A stretch of 64,000 nt of DNA, taken from assembly GCA_029071325.1 (NCBI GenBank), contig JAIEAP010000043.1:192781-256780 (forward strand), read 5' to 3'. Made by a program: the position numbers and the translations under genes. Numbering within the stretch: position 1 is the first letter of the stretch; every line of letters begins with the position of its first letter. The stretch comes from Lachnospiraceae bacterium (GTDB taxonomy: Bacteria; Bacillota; Clostridia; Lachnospirales; Lachnospiraceae). Under the pieces are notes generated by a model. That model worked only from the letters and a program-made list of their open reading frames with translations, was not told the origin of the DNA and made no database searches. This document shows, piece by piece, positions 8,860 through 17,555 of the stretch.

Positions 8860-9246
8860 TTATTGTTGTATGGAATGTTTGCGTTTCTTCCGGGATTCTG
8901 TCAATGCAAAACTGATATCCACCAGACTTTTTACAACGTCATCGGCAGCGGAACCGTCCAACAGCACCGTCACCCAATGCGTCTTATTCATGTGATATGC
9001 CGGATAGATTCCGCTGCTTCCCACGATAGCGGATATCATCTGGGGTTCTGCCTTCACATCAAGGATATCTACCTGCCCTTCCTGTCGGATCCCCAGCTTA
9101 TCCCTGCCGATCCTCATGATAAGTGCAAACCATTTCTGATTGTCCTTATGGCGGAATACCGCACTCTCAAAATCCTTTGGAAATGGGTTCTCCGGTCTCA
9201 CATGATAACTTTGTTCTATATATTCCGTTAATTCTCCTCTTGTCAT
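8860..9246 (-). CDS. MmcQ/YjbR-family protein
   Basis: This is a 128-residue soluble protein with the CyaY-like MmcQ/YjbR signature: WFALIMRI, a central DILDVKAEP, and IYPAYHMNKTHWVTVLLDG near the C-terminus. The family is widespread and small; a DNA-binding-like fold is known but the cellular role is not established. The chosen ATG at 9246 follows ACAGGTG at good spacing; an in-frame GTG lies three codons upstream. It closes the long housekeeping operon, 18 bp after thiN. Confidence 0.75.
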   Translation of the reverse strand: MTRGELTEYIEQSYHVRPENPFPKDFESAVFRHKDNQKWFALIMRIGRDKLGIRQEGQVDILDVKAEPQMISAIVGSSGIYPAYHMNKTHWVTVLLDGSAADDVVKSLVDISFALTESRKKRKHSIQQ

Positions 9247-9264
9247 ATCTATCACCTGTTAAGT

Positions 9265-9912
9265 CTAGTCTCTGGATTCTATGACAATGCCAATGCCCTT
9301 TTGGACCACAATGCAGGCAGACTCCTCCACCAGCTCATTGCTGATGCCCAGAGTGTTGCCGCCCCTCATCACAGCATCCTTAAGTGAATACTTAAATCCT
9401 GTCAGCGTAACCCCTTCCAATGTCTCGGTAAGAGGCAGAAGCGACACATAAGAACCAAATGCATCCTCTTTTTGCAGCGTCTCTGTCCCCTGCACCAGAC
9501 GGATCCTGTTATGGCTGTCCAGGATGCGTCCCTCTATCCCCTGCTCTAGAATCCTCCGCAGCAATTGTATATTTCCCAGCATATGATCTATTCTGGTTCC
9601 CGTCATGCCTATCATATGAATTGCACTGCTCTTCTTCTCGATGGCCAGCTCTACGGCAAGACCGGAATCCGTGTCATCCTTCTCGGCAGGATAGCTGTGC
9701 CTCTCAATACCGCTCTTCTCCCGAAAATAATGATATACCTCCGGCCGGACAGAGTCATAATCTCCGATGATGCAGTCGGGAATCTGTCCCGCGCGATAGC
9801 AGAATTCCATCCCCCGGTCCGCCGCGATCACATAATCCGGCTTCCATCTGTCTATATATTCCCGTGCGAAATCATCCTCTATGGTTCCGCCTCCCACGAT
9901 CAGTGTCTTCAT
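9265..9912 (-). CDS. thiN: Thiamine pyrophosphokinase
   Basis: The 215-residue cytoplasmic enzyme transfers pyrophosphate from ATP to thiamine. It has the family motifs GGGTIEDDF (7-15), IAADRGMEFCYRAG, DCIIGDYDS and the substrate-binding EKDDTDSGLAVE. The C-terminal half has the beta-rich thiamine-binding part with GNTLGISNEL. Three bases separate it from rpe, and the order prkC-rsgA-rpe-thiN matches B. subtilis (yloS). No TPP riboswitch was seen upstream, as expected for an internal operon gene. Confidence 0.93.
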   Translation of the reverse strand: MKTLIVGGGTIEDDFAREYIDRWKPDYVIAADRGMEFCYRAGQIPDCIIGDYDSVRPEVYHYFREKSGIERHSYPAEKDDTDSGLAVELAIEKKSSAIHMIGMTGTRIDHMLGNIQLLRRILEQGIEGRILDSHNRIRLVQGTETLQKEDAFGSYVSLLPLTETLEGVTLTGFKYSLKDAVMRGGNTLGISNELVEESACIVVQKGIGIVIESRD

Positions 9913-9915
9913 AGG

Positions 9916-10569
9916 CTACTCCGCCATCTGCCCGAGAAAGCGCCGGGTATTCTCCGCCGCATCCCCCTGAAACACAGCGCTGCCTGCCACGATAATGTTG
10001 GCGCCTGCATCCATGAGCATATTTACATTATCCAGGGTTATTCCACCGTCCACCTCAATATCTGTCTTAAGCCTGCGCTCCTGTATCATCTGTCTCAATA
10101 TCCTTACCTTGTCCACCGTGTAAGGAATCAATTTCTGTCCCCCAAATCCCGGATTGACTGTCATGATCAAAACCATGTCCACTTTGGGAAGAATATGCTC
10201 CACAGCAGACAGCGGCGTCGCCGGATTCAGTGCCACCCCCGCAATGATATCCCGATCCCGGATTGCCTCAATGGTGCGGTCTAAGTGCCTGCAGCTCTCG
10301 GCGTGTACCGTGATCAGATCGGCTCCGCTGTCCACGAACTCGTCAATATAACGGATCGGCTCCTCAATCATCAGATGCACATCAAATATCTTGTCCGTAC
10401 ATGAGCGAATAGAGCGGATCACCGGCATCCCAAAAGAAATACTGGGGACAAAACTTCCGTCCATCACATCAATATGGATATACTGGGCACCCGCCTCGTC
10501 CACAGCCCGGATCTCCTCGCCCAGCCTGGCAAAATCAGCCGACAATATGGATGGTGATAAACAATTCAT
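9916..10569 (-). CDS. rpe: Ribulose-phosphate 3-epimerase
   Basis: The 217-residue TIM-barrel enzyme interconverts ribulose 5-phosphate and xylulose 5-phosphate in the pentose phosphate pathway. Characteristic motifs are LSPSILSADFARLG at the N-terminus, HIDVMDGSFVPSISFG with metal-binding His and Asp, DVHLMIEEP, VNPGFGGQK and the second catalytic Asp in DIEVDGGI. Full length for the family. It is separated from rsgA by a 200-bp gap that contains a branched palindrome. Confidence 0.96.
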   Translation of the reverse strand: MNCLSPSILSADFARLGEEIRAVDEAGAQYIHIDVMDGSFVPSISFGMPVIRSIRSCTDKIFDVHLMIEEPIRYIDEFVDSGADLITVHAESCRHLDRTIEAIRDRDIIAGVALNPATPLSAVEHILPKVDMVLIMTVNPGFGGQKLIPYTVDKVRILRQMIQERRLKTDIEVDGGITLDNVNMLMDAGANIIVAGSAVFQGDAAENTRRFLGQMAE

Positions 10570-10614
10570 ATGAACTCCTTTCAGTCTCCTAAAGTTTCAC
10601 TCTTATCTTCACAC

Positions 10615-10738
10615 GTCAAAAGGTTCACAGTCCAAGGACTGTGAACAACATGCACAATAAATCACGCTGGAAAGCTAGCTTTCCAGGCTGATTTTTGTGC
10701 ATGCTGTCCATGCCGCTCTGGCGGCAGGACCTTTTGAC
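10615..10738. repeat. Branched palindromic intergenic element (three hairpins inside an outer stem)
   Basis: The outer arms are gtcaaaaggt (10615-10624) and its complement (10729-10738). Inside are three hairpins: 10623-10633/10636-10646 (11-bp perfect arms), 10649-10657/10695-10703 with an inner 16-base palindrome at 10669-10684, and tgccgc/gcggca at 10711-10726. It fills most of the gap between rsgA and rpe. No T-run follows, so it is not a plain terminator. Confidence 0.8.
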
Positions 10739-10770
10739 ATAATACCCATCTGATTAAGCGGAACTTCCGT

Positions 10771-11649
10771 TCAATACTTCTTCCTATCCTTCAATTCTGC
10801 ATAAAGACTGCAATAATTTTCATACCGCATGGGGGAAATGTTTCCAGTCTGCAGTGCCTGCTTCACGCCGCAATCCGGCTCTGTGATATGGGAGCAGCCC
10901 TGAAATCTGCATTCCGGCTCATAAGAAACAAATTCCGGATAATACTGCTGCAATTCTTCCTTCTCGATCTCGGGCAGATACATGGTGCTGAATCCCGGGG
11001 TATCCATAATATAGCTGTTGGTGCCAATGTGAATCAACTGCGCATGGCGGGTCGTATGCCGTCCCCGCTCGATCTTGCGGCTGATCTCTCCCGTCTCCAT
11101 ACACGCCTGGGGCGCCAGCAGATTAATGAGGGAGGATTTTCCCACGCCGGAGGGACCTGCCACCGTCGTGGTGCGCCCTTCCAATTCCTGCATAAGCGCC
11201 TCAATCCCGCTGTGTTCCTTCGCACTGGCAAACAGCAGCCGGCAGCCGCTGCCGCGGTAAATGTCCCGGAAACGCTCCCGTATGGGCTCCTCCACCAGAT
11301 CGCATTTATTCAGGCATATTAGAACTGGAACTTTCTGATATGCCATCATCACAAGAAAGCGGTCTATCAGCCCAAAATTGGGTGCGGGACTTGCCGCCGC
11401 AAAAATGAGAAGCGCCTGATCCACATTTGCCACCGCCGGCCGGATCAGCATATTCTGCCGCTGGAGTATCCCTGTGATATTTCCCGTACGGTCTGCCTGG
11501 GAAATGATCTCAATCTCCACATTGTCCCCCACCAGCGGTTTCATATTCTGCCTGCGGAAAATTCCTTTTGCCTTACATTCATAAATTCCGGATCCTACCA
11601 CATGAACGTAGTAGAACCCGGAAATTCCTTTGACGATTTTACCCTGCAT
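10771..11649 (-). CDS. rsgA: Ribosome small-subunit assembly GTPase RsgA
   Basis: The 292-residue protein is a circularly permuted GTPase that helps mature the 30S subunit. It has an N-terminal OB fold (KIVKGISGFYYVHV), then G4 NKCD, then G1 GPSGVGKSS and G3 DTPGF, and a C-terminal zinc knuckle (ECRFQGCSHITEPDCGV). The frame is open much further upstream into prkC, but the ATG at 11649 follows GAAGGTGATT and gives the family's usual N-terminus, so I take it. The start lies 19 bp after the prkC stop, in the conserved stp-prkC-rsgA-rpe order. Confidence 0.95.
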   Translation of the reverse strand: MQGKIVKGISGFYYVHVVGSGIYECKAKGIFRRQNMKPLVGDNVEIEIISQADRTGNITGILQRQNMLIRPAVANVDQALLIFAAASPAPNFGLIDRFLVMMAYQKVPVLICLNKCDLVEEPIRERFRDIYRGSGCRLLFASAKEHSGIEALMQELEGRTTTVAGPSGVGKSSLINLLAPQACMETGEISRKIERGRHTTRHAQLIHIGTNSYIMDTPGFSTMYLPEIEKEELQQYYPEFVSYEPECRFQGCSHITEPDCGVKQALQTGNISPMRYENYCSLYAELKDRKKY

Positions 11650-11668
11650 AATCACCTTCGCTGCCGCG

Positions 11669-13747
11669 CTATTTCGCTGTGAAGCTGACAGCCGTAGGAC
11701 CGACGAGATTCGTGCCGGTGTTGCCGTCCTCCAGCGTATAATTCCATAAGACTTCCAGTGTGCCGCTGCTGTAACCGGCAATATTATCCACCGATACAGA
11801 GCCTGGATTCGTTCCGTTAAAGTCAGTCGTCCACAGCACAGATCCATCAGACGCTTTCAGGGTAACCGTTCCGCCTGTATAAGTCTTATCCCCGCCTGGC
11901 TTTGATACATCATCCGCAGGCACCTGAAGATTCTCGCTCTTGAAGGAATAGTAGGTGGTCTTTTTGCCCAGGCTTACCACGATCGTAACTGTGGTGCCCT
12001 TGTTGACATACTCATTCACCTTATCCTGACTGATCACACGGCCTTTTTCTATATTTTCGCTGTAATCCGTATTCACATTGACTACCAGCCCCTGCGCCGT
12101 CAATGTACTCTCGGCTTCCTCCTGGGTCATGTTGGTTACGCTGCTTACCCTGATCTTTTCAATCTGAGGCGCCAGCACCAGAGTAACAGTATCCCCTTCC
12201 TTTGCCTTGTCCCCTACATTGGGTGTGACAGAAATAACGCTCTCGGGAGGCAGATCGCTCTCCTGCGCATATTCCGAGCCAACTCTAAAGCCCAGATTTT
12301 CCAGAGCTTTCTTGGCATCCTCATAATTGTAGCCGATCACATTGGGTATAGGAATATCGCCTGTGCCGCTGCTGATGCGTACGGTCACGGTGTCGCCTTC
12401 GGCAACCATATCCCCTTTTTCTACGCTCTGCTCTGCGATCTGTCCCTCCTCGAATGTCTCGGAAGAAACAGTATCACCCTCTTTGAGCACGATATTCAGC
12501 TCCTTCTCCTCTAAGAGTTCACGAGCCTCCTGCAGTGTGAGACCGCGCAGATCGATCATCTCACTCATGTTCTCCGTATCTGTAGACACCTGTGTGTCTT
12601 TCTCCGTCTCGGTATCCTTATTGCTGCTTCCGCCAAAACGGAAAATGCCTAAGATATTTCCCACCAGACATACGACGATAATGACAATAACCGCAATAGC
12701 CGCAATGCCCATAATCGTTACCGCTTTATCCATTTTAGGATTCAGAAACAGACCTTCTTTTCCCCCATTCTCATCATCTTCGTCCAGTTCCTCATCCAAC
12801 TCGTCATCTTCATCGGCTTCCGCAGCAGCCTGGGCGGTCCGCTCCTTAATCCTTGCCAGTTCATCCTCGCCGATCACCCGGGTCTTGCCGTTTCCGCCCA
12901 TGGGGACTATACTGACAAAATCCTCATTGGGACTGATCAGTGATTTCTTCAGATCCATCAACAGGCTTTCCATACTGTCATAACGTCTGTCCGGATTCTT
13001 CTGGGTACACTTCAGGATAATCTTCTCAAGACTGATGGGAAGATCTGCCACATAGGCGCTGGGCGCCACAATTTCTTCCTGAAGATGCTGGATCGCCACG
13101 GCTACCGTAGTGTCACCGTCAAAGGGAACGCGGCCCGTCACCATTTCATACATAACGATTCCGAGAGAGTAGATGTCGCTCTTGCCATCCACAAAGCCGT
13201 TGCGCGCCTGTTCCGGCGAAGAATAGTGCACGGAACCCATCACATCAGAATTGATGGTGTTGGTGGTGGCTGCCCGGGCAATCCCGAAATCTGTCACCTT
13301 CACCTTACCCTCGGTAGAAATGATAATATTCTGAGGTTTGATATCACGGTGTACGATATTCTTATTGTGTGCAGTCTCAATTCCTCTGCCCACCTGAATT
13401 GCAATGCTTACCGCCTCTTTATAGGTCAGCCGGCCCTTCTTTTCTATATAAGTCTTAAGGGTAATTCCCTCTACGAACTCCATGACGATATAATGCATAC
13501 CGTTCTCACTGCCTACATCATAGATATTCACGATGTTCGGATGTTCTAATCCCGCTGCAGACTGTGCCTCCGTGCGGAACTTTGTGACAAAGTTCACATC
13601 CTCACTGAATTCCTGCTTTAATACCTTGATTGCCACAAAACGCCCCAGTACATGGTCCTTTGCCTTGTAGACATCAGACATTCCGCCGGCGCCGACTTTT
13701 CCTATGATCTCATAACGATCTGCTATAAACATTCCTTCTGTCAACAT
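11669..13747 (-). CDS. prkC: Serine/threonine protein kinase with PASTA domains
   Basis: The 692-residue membrane kinase has a cytoplasmic kinase domain (about 10-275: glycine loop GAGGMSDV, VAIK Lys41, HRDIKPQN 133-140, DFG about 154) and an acidic Glu/Asp-rich juxtamembrane stretch. One transmembrane helix follows at about 345-370, then three extracellular PASTA repeats (about 395-600; DLRGLTLQEARELL, VIGYNYEDAKKAL, NMTQEEAESTL). The tail after residue 600 (about 90 residues) is an extra extracellular beta domain of unknown role. The family senses muropeptides or lipid II and regulates growth, sporulation or germination. It overlaps the phosphatase gene by 7 bp. Confidence 0.95.
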   Translation of the reverse strand: MLTEGMFIADRYEIIGKVGAGGMSDVYKAKDHVLGRFVAIKVLKQEFSEDVNFVTKFRTEAQSAAGLEHPNIVNIYDVGSENGMHYIVMEFVEGITLKTYIEKKGRLTYKEAVSIAIQVGRGIETAHNKNIVHRDIKPQNIIISTEGKVKVTDFGIARAATTNTINSDVMGSVHYSSPEQARNGFVDGKSDIYSLGIVMYEMVTGRVPFDGDTTVAVAIQHLQEEIVAPSAYVADLPISLEKIILKCTQKNPDRRYDSMESLLMDLKKSLISPNEDFVSIVPMGGNGKTRVIGEDELARIKERTAQAAAEADEDDELDEELDEDDENGGKEGLFLNPKMDKAVTIMGIAAIAVIVIIVVCLVGNILGIFRFGGSSNKDTETEKDTQVSTDTENMSEMIDLRGLTLQEARELLEEKELNIVLKEGDTVSSETFEEGQIAEQSVEKGDMVAEGDTVTVRISSGTGDIPIPNVIGYNYEDAKKALENLGFRVGSEYAQESDLPPESVISVTPNVGDKAKEGDTVTLVLAPQIEKIRVSSVTNMTQEEAESTLTAQGLVVNVNTDYSENIEKGRVISQDKVNEYVNKGTTVTIVVSLGKKTTYYSFKSENLQVPADDVSKPGGDKTYTGGTVTLKASDGSVLWTTDFNGTNPGSVSVDNIAGYSSGTLEVLWNYTLEDGNTGTNLVGPTAVSFTAK

Positions 13748-14484
13748 GTCTTCACCTCATCCGTAAATGGCTGGATCACAACCACTGTTATATTATCTCT
13801 GCCACCGTTATCATTGGCCGCACTTACCAGGTGCTCCACCTGTTCCGCCACATCCCGCTGGCTCAGCATGATGCCCCGGATATCCATATCCTCTACCATA
13901 TTGGTAAGACCGTCCGTACACATCAGTATCTCGTCATCTTCTTTCAGCCGTACCTCAAAAAAGTCTACCGTCAAATCCGGGCCGGCTCCTACTGCTCTTG
14001 TGATAATATGTTTGTCAGGATGCGTTCTGGCCGTTTCTTCATCCATCTCGCCCATGCGCACCATCTCTTCCACCAGCGAATGGTCCTTTGTGATCTGTGT
14101 AATATCCTGATTCACCACATAAAGCCTGCTGTCTCCCACATTGGCAGCTACCAGCACATTTCCCGTGATGCAGCATATCACAACCGTAGTTCCCATTCCG
14201 CTTCGCGCTTCGTTTTCTTTCGCCTCCTCAAGGAGCAGCCGGTTCGCACGCTGGACTGCCTCCTCAATGATGGCAGCCGGCTCCGTCAGAGTGGAAGACC
14301 GAATGGTCTCCTCGATCATCTCTACCGTATATCTGGATGCGTATTCTCCTGCGTTGTGACCGCCCATACCATCCGCAACAATAAAAAGGTTCGGCAGATT
14401 GCCCACGGGCTGTTCCGAAGAAAATACATAATCCTGATTCGAACTGCGCCGTTTTCCGACATCGGTTATAGAAAAAGTCTTCAT
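13741..14484 (-). CDS. stp: PP2C-family serine/threonine phosphatase (Stp/PrpC)
   Basis: The 247-residue phosphatase reverses phosphorylation by the partner PASTA kinase. It carries the PPM motifs RSSNQDY, VADGMGGHNAGEYAS with metal-binding Asp, GTTVV, NVGDSRLYVV, ILMCTDGLTNMV and GGRDNITVVV. It overlaps prkC by 7 bp, so the two are probably translationally coupled. The start is 10 bp after rlmN. Confidence 0.95.
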   Translation of the reverse strand: MKTFSITDVGKRRSSNQDYVFSSEQPVGNLPNLFIVADGMGGHNAGEYASRYTVEMIEETIRSSTLTEPAAIIEEAVQRANRLLLEEAKENEARSGMGTTVVICCITGNVLVAANVGDSRLYVVNQDITQITKDHSLVEEMVRMGEMDEETARTHPDKHIITRAVGAGPDLTVDFFEVRLKEDDEILMCTDGLTNMVEDMDIRGIMLSQRDVAEQVEHLVSAANDNGGRDNITVVVIQPFTDEVKTC

Positions 14485-14494
14485 GTCTGTCCGC

Positions 14495-15532
14495 CTACCT
14501 TTCCAGAAATCTCTTTCTTAATTGTCCACAGGCACCGTCTATATCCTGACCCATTTCCCTTCTTATAGTAACATTTCTCCCATATTTTTCAAGGAAATTT
14601 TTAAAATTGCAGATCTCGCGCTGATCAGAAGGCGCATAATCCCTTTCTTTTACAGGGTTTACAGGTATGAGATTGATATGGCAGTTCATGCCCCTGGTGA
14701 GTTCCGCCAGCCTTACGGCGTCTTCTTTCGTATCGTTGATGCCGCCCACGAGACTGTACTCAAATGTGATGCGCCGCCCCGTCTTCTCAAAATAGTACTG
14801 GCATGCTGCCAACACTTCTTCCAGCGAGAAACTTCTTGCCACCGGCATCAACTCCTGCCGTTTCTCCTGAGAGGATGCATGCAGGGACAGCGCCAGGGTA
14901 ATCTGAAGTCCCATATCTGCCAGCCGGCGTATCTGCGGCACCAGACCGCAGGTAGATACCGTAATGCTGCGCTGGCTGATATGAAGACCATTCTCGTCCG
15001 ACAGAAGTCCGATGAAACGCACCAGTTCTTCAAAATTATCCAATGGTTCCCCGCTCCCCATCACTACCACATTGGAAATCCGCTCACCGATACTGTCTTC
15101 TATCCGATAGACCTGATCCAGCATCTCGGAAGCAGTCAGCCCCCGCACCAGCCCGTCCAGTGTTGACGCGCAGAAACGGCATCCCATCCTGCAGCCAACC
15201 TGCGAGGATACGCAGACGCTGTTGCCGTGCTTATATTTCATCAGCACACTCTCTATCATATTTCCATCCTGCAGCGCAAACAGATATTTTCTGGTGCCGT
15301 CCATCCTGGAAATCTGAACCAGTTCTTCCCGCAGAACCGTAAGACGCGCCTGCGCCCGCAGCTTCTTACGCAGAGCAGCAGGAAGATTCGTCATCTCTTC
15401 GAAATCTGTTACATGATGGATATGTAACCACTGATATAGCTGTTTTGCACGGAATTTCTTCTCTCCCAGTCCCATCAGCCATTCTTCCAATTCCGGAAGC
15501 GTCATGGACTTGATATCCGTCTGTTCCCTCAT
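14495..15532 (-). CDS. rlmN: Dual-specificity 23S rRNA/tRNA adenine-C2 methyltransferase RlmN
   Basis: The 345-residue radical SAM enzyme methylates A2503 of 23S rRNA and A37 of some tRNAs. It shows the family cysteine motif CRMGCRFCAS (CxxxCxxC), MGSGEPLDN, STCGLVPQI, LSLHASSQEKR, and the catalytic-loop cysteine near the C-terminus in DIDGACGQL. Full length; it lies 3 bp after rsmB, the order known from B. subtilis (yloM-yloN). Confidence 0.96.
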   Translation of the reverse strand: MREQTDIKSMTLPELEEWLMGLGEKKFRAKQLYQWLHIHHVTDFEEMTNLPAALRKKLRAQARLTVLREELVQISRMDGTRKYLFALQDGNMIESVLMKYKHGNSVCVSSQVGCRMGCRFCASTLDGLVRGLTASEMLDQVYRIEDSIGERISNVVVMGSGEPLDNFEELVRFIGLLSDENGLHISQRSITVSTCGLVPQIRRLADMGLQITLALSLHASSQEKRQELMPVARSFSLEEVLAACQYYFEKTGRRITFEYSLVGGINDTKEDAVRLAELTRGMNCHINLIPVNPVKERDYAPSDQREICNFKNFLEKYGRNVTIRREMGQDIDGACGQLRKRFLER

Positions 15533-15535
15533 ATA

Positions 15536-16840
15536 TTACCCTTTCCGCAGCCGCGCAATGAAAAATCCATCCCGGCCGGATGTATCCGGCAGCATCTGCT
15601 CCTGATATTCCATATGCCAGCCTGGAAATTCTTTAAGAAACCATGATACATTGTCCTCATTCTCCAGCCGGTCTATGGTACAGGTGCTGTACAGCAGTAC
15701 GCCGCCCCGCCGCACATACCGGTGTACCACCGCCAATATTTCCCGCTGCAATGCGGCAAGCTCTTCCAGCTGCGCTCTGCTCATGCGGTATTTGATATCG
15801 GCTTTCCTTCGCAGCACACCCAGACCCGAACAGGGAAGATCCGCGATCACCACGTCTGCCTGCTCTTCCATGGATGCATCAAACTCCCTGGCATCCCACT
15901 GCTCCGCCCGCATATTCTCCACCTGCGTACGCCGGATATTTTCCTGTATCATGGATACTTTATATGCACTGATATCTCTGGTAATGACCTGTCCCGTCCC
16001 ATTTAAGAGCTGCGCCACATGCACGCTCTTGCCGCCTGGCGCTCCGCATACATCCAGCACGGTATCCCCGCACTGCACATCTGCCGCCTGCACCGCCTTC
16101 ATGGAACTTACGTCCTGCACGTAGAACAGCCCCTGCGCAAACTCCGGCAGAGCGCCCAGATAGTCCACCCCTGCAAGATGCAGAGCTTCCGGGACAGATG
16201 CATCCTGCCTCACCGTAATACCCTGCTCTTCCAGCCGTCTTTTAAGCTCCTCCGGCATAATCCGTCTCGTGTCGGTACGGACAGTAAGAACTGATGGTGT
16301 AAGAAAACAGCGGCACATATCCTCTATCTGCTCCGTAGGATAAGCTTCCTGCCACAGCCGAAGAATCCACTCCGGCATGGAATAGCGCACCGACAGATAT
16401 GCAGTTTCATCCTGCCCGGGATCGGGGAATTCCACCTCCGGCAGTCCTCTGCCGATACTGCGCAGCACACCGTTGACGAATCCCGTCAGCCTTGCAAAAC
16501 CCTTACGCCTTGCCAGCTTCACCGCCTCATCACAGGTCGCCCGCAGGGGAATGCTGTCCATGTAGCGCATCTCATACACAGCGCTGCGTAGAATGCAGCG
16601 GATCACAGGCTTCATCTTGCGAACCGGAACAGATGAGAACTTATCAATGATGTAGTCCAGTTCTATCATGTGCTCCAGCGTTCCTTCGCTTACTCTTGTA
16701 ATGAACGCACGGTCCTGCTTCTCAAGATACTGGTATTTCTCCAACACATTCGCCAGAGCCACATGGCTGTACGCCTCTTCCTTTGTCACTGCAAGCAGGA
16801 TATTTAACACCAGCTCACGGCTGTTCACACGATCAGTCAT
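15536..16840 (-). CDS. rsmB: 16S rRNA (cytosine-967-C5) methyltransferase RsmB
   Basis: The 434-residue protein has an N-terminal NusB-like domain (NSRELVLNILLAV, about 5-140) and a C-terminal SAM-dependent m5C methyltransferase domain with DVCGAPGGKS, the catalytic motif ADLPCSGLG and LYSTCTI. I take the ATG at 16840, which overlaps the stop of the upstream metallopeptidase (ATGACTGA); a longer frame to 16912 lies inside that gene and lacks family homology by eye. Confidence 0.94.
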   Translation of the reverse strand: MTDRVNSRELVLNILLAVTKEEAYSHVALANVLEKYQYLEKQDRAFITRVSEGTLEHMIELDYIIDKFSSVPVRKMKPVIRCILRSAVYEMRYMDSIPLRATCDEAVKLARRKGFARLTGFVNGVLRSIGRGLPEVEFPDPGQDETAYLSVRYSMPEWILRLWQEAYPTEQIEDMCRCFLTPSVLTVRTDTRRIMPEELKRRLEEQGITVRQDASVPEALHLAGVDYLGALPEFAQGLFYVQDVSSMKAVQAADVQCGDTVLDVCGAPGGKSVHVAQLLNGTGQVITRDISAYKVSMIQENIRRTQVENMRAEQWDAREFDASMEEQADVVIADLPCSGLGVLRRKADIKYRMSRAQLEELAALQREILAVVHRYVRRGGVLLYSTCTIDRLENEDNVSWFLKEFPGWHMEYQEQMLPDTSGRDGFFIARLRKG

Positions 16841-17540
16841 CACGACCTCTTCCTCCAAACAAAAGAACCAGCCGCAATAACTGCAGGATAGCCGCCGCTG
16901 CGCCTGCCACATAAGTCAGCGCCGCAGCCCCCAGGACACGTTTCGTATATACCAGCTCATCACTCCCCAGGATTCCGGTATCACCAAGAATACGTACTGC
17001 ACGGCTGGAGGCATTGAACTCCACCGGCAATGTAATGAGCTGAAACAGCACTGCCAGAGAAAAACAGATAATCCCTGCCGTGATCAGCATCTGACCGGTA
17101 CTGCGGCTGATAAATAATCCGATGATGATCAAAGGCCATGCAAGGGTCGATCCGATATTGGCCACCGGAACGATGGCGCTGCGCAGTGACAGCGGCACAT
17201 AGCTTAAGTGATGTTGAATGGCATGCCCGCACTCATGGGCGGCAACGCCTACCGCCGCCACGGAATCAGACCCATACACGCTGTCAGACAGGCTCAATGT
17301 CTTATTCCGCGGATCGTAATGGTCCGTCAGGTTTCCGGCAATATGCCGTACTTCAACGTCATGAATGCCTGCTGCCCGCAGAATCCGTTCCGCCGCCTGG
17401 GCTCCCGTCATTCCTGACATACTGCGGTATCTGGAATACTTCCGAAAAGTTGAATTGACCCGCGCCGATGCGATCAGACAGATAACGGCTCCCACCAGCA
17501 CCAGCCAGTAGGTAGGGTCCCAATAATAGTAAAAAGGCAT
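16833..17540 (-). CDS. Membrane zinc metallopeptidase, YugP-like (Zn_peptidase_2)
   Basis: The 235-residue membrane protein has an N-terminal helix, the zinc motif VAAHECGHAIQHH (HExxH-like HECGH, about 100-112) and three more hydrophobic helices. This is the layout of the YugP/PF04298 family of putative neutral zinc metallopeptidases. The substrate is unknown. It is inserted between fmt and rsmB, an arrangement common in Clostridia but not in B. subtilis, and overlaps rsmB by 8 bp. Confidence 0.88.
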   Translation of the reverse strand: MPFYYYWDPTYWLVLVGAVICLIASARVNSTFRKYSRYRSMSGMTGAQAAERILRAAGIHDVEVRHIAGNLTDHYDPRNKTLSLSDSVYGSDSVAAVGVAAHECGHAIQHHLSYVPLSLRSAIVPVANIGSTLAWPLIIIGLFISRSTGQMLITAGIICFSLAVLFQLITLPVEFNASSRAVRILGDTGILGSDELVYTKRVLGAAALTYVAGAAAAILQLLRLVLLFGGRGRDD

Positions 17541-17555
17541 GAAAATCCCTCCTTA

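Noticed and set aside
9256-9264. TPP riboswitch near thiN
   Set aside because: No THI-box sequence was found; the gene is in the middle of a housekeeping operon.
11650-11847. Upstream extension of rsgA to 11847
   Set aside because: It lies wholly inside prkC, is not RsgA-like, and the ATG at 11649 has a good ribosome site.
14522-15166. 214-codon plus-strand ORF
   Set aside because: Antisense to rlmN, which has the full radical-SAM motif set.
16841-16912. Upstream extension of rsmB to 16912
   Set aside because: It overlaps the metallopeptidase gene; the ATG at 16840 gives the standard N-terminus.
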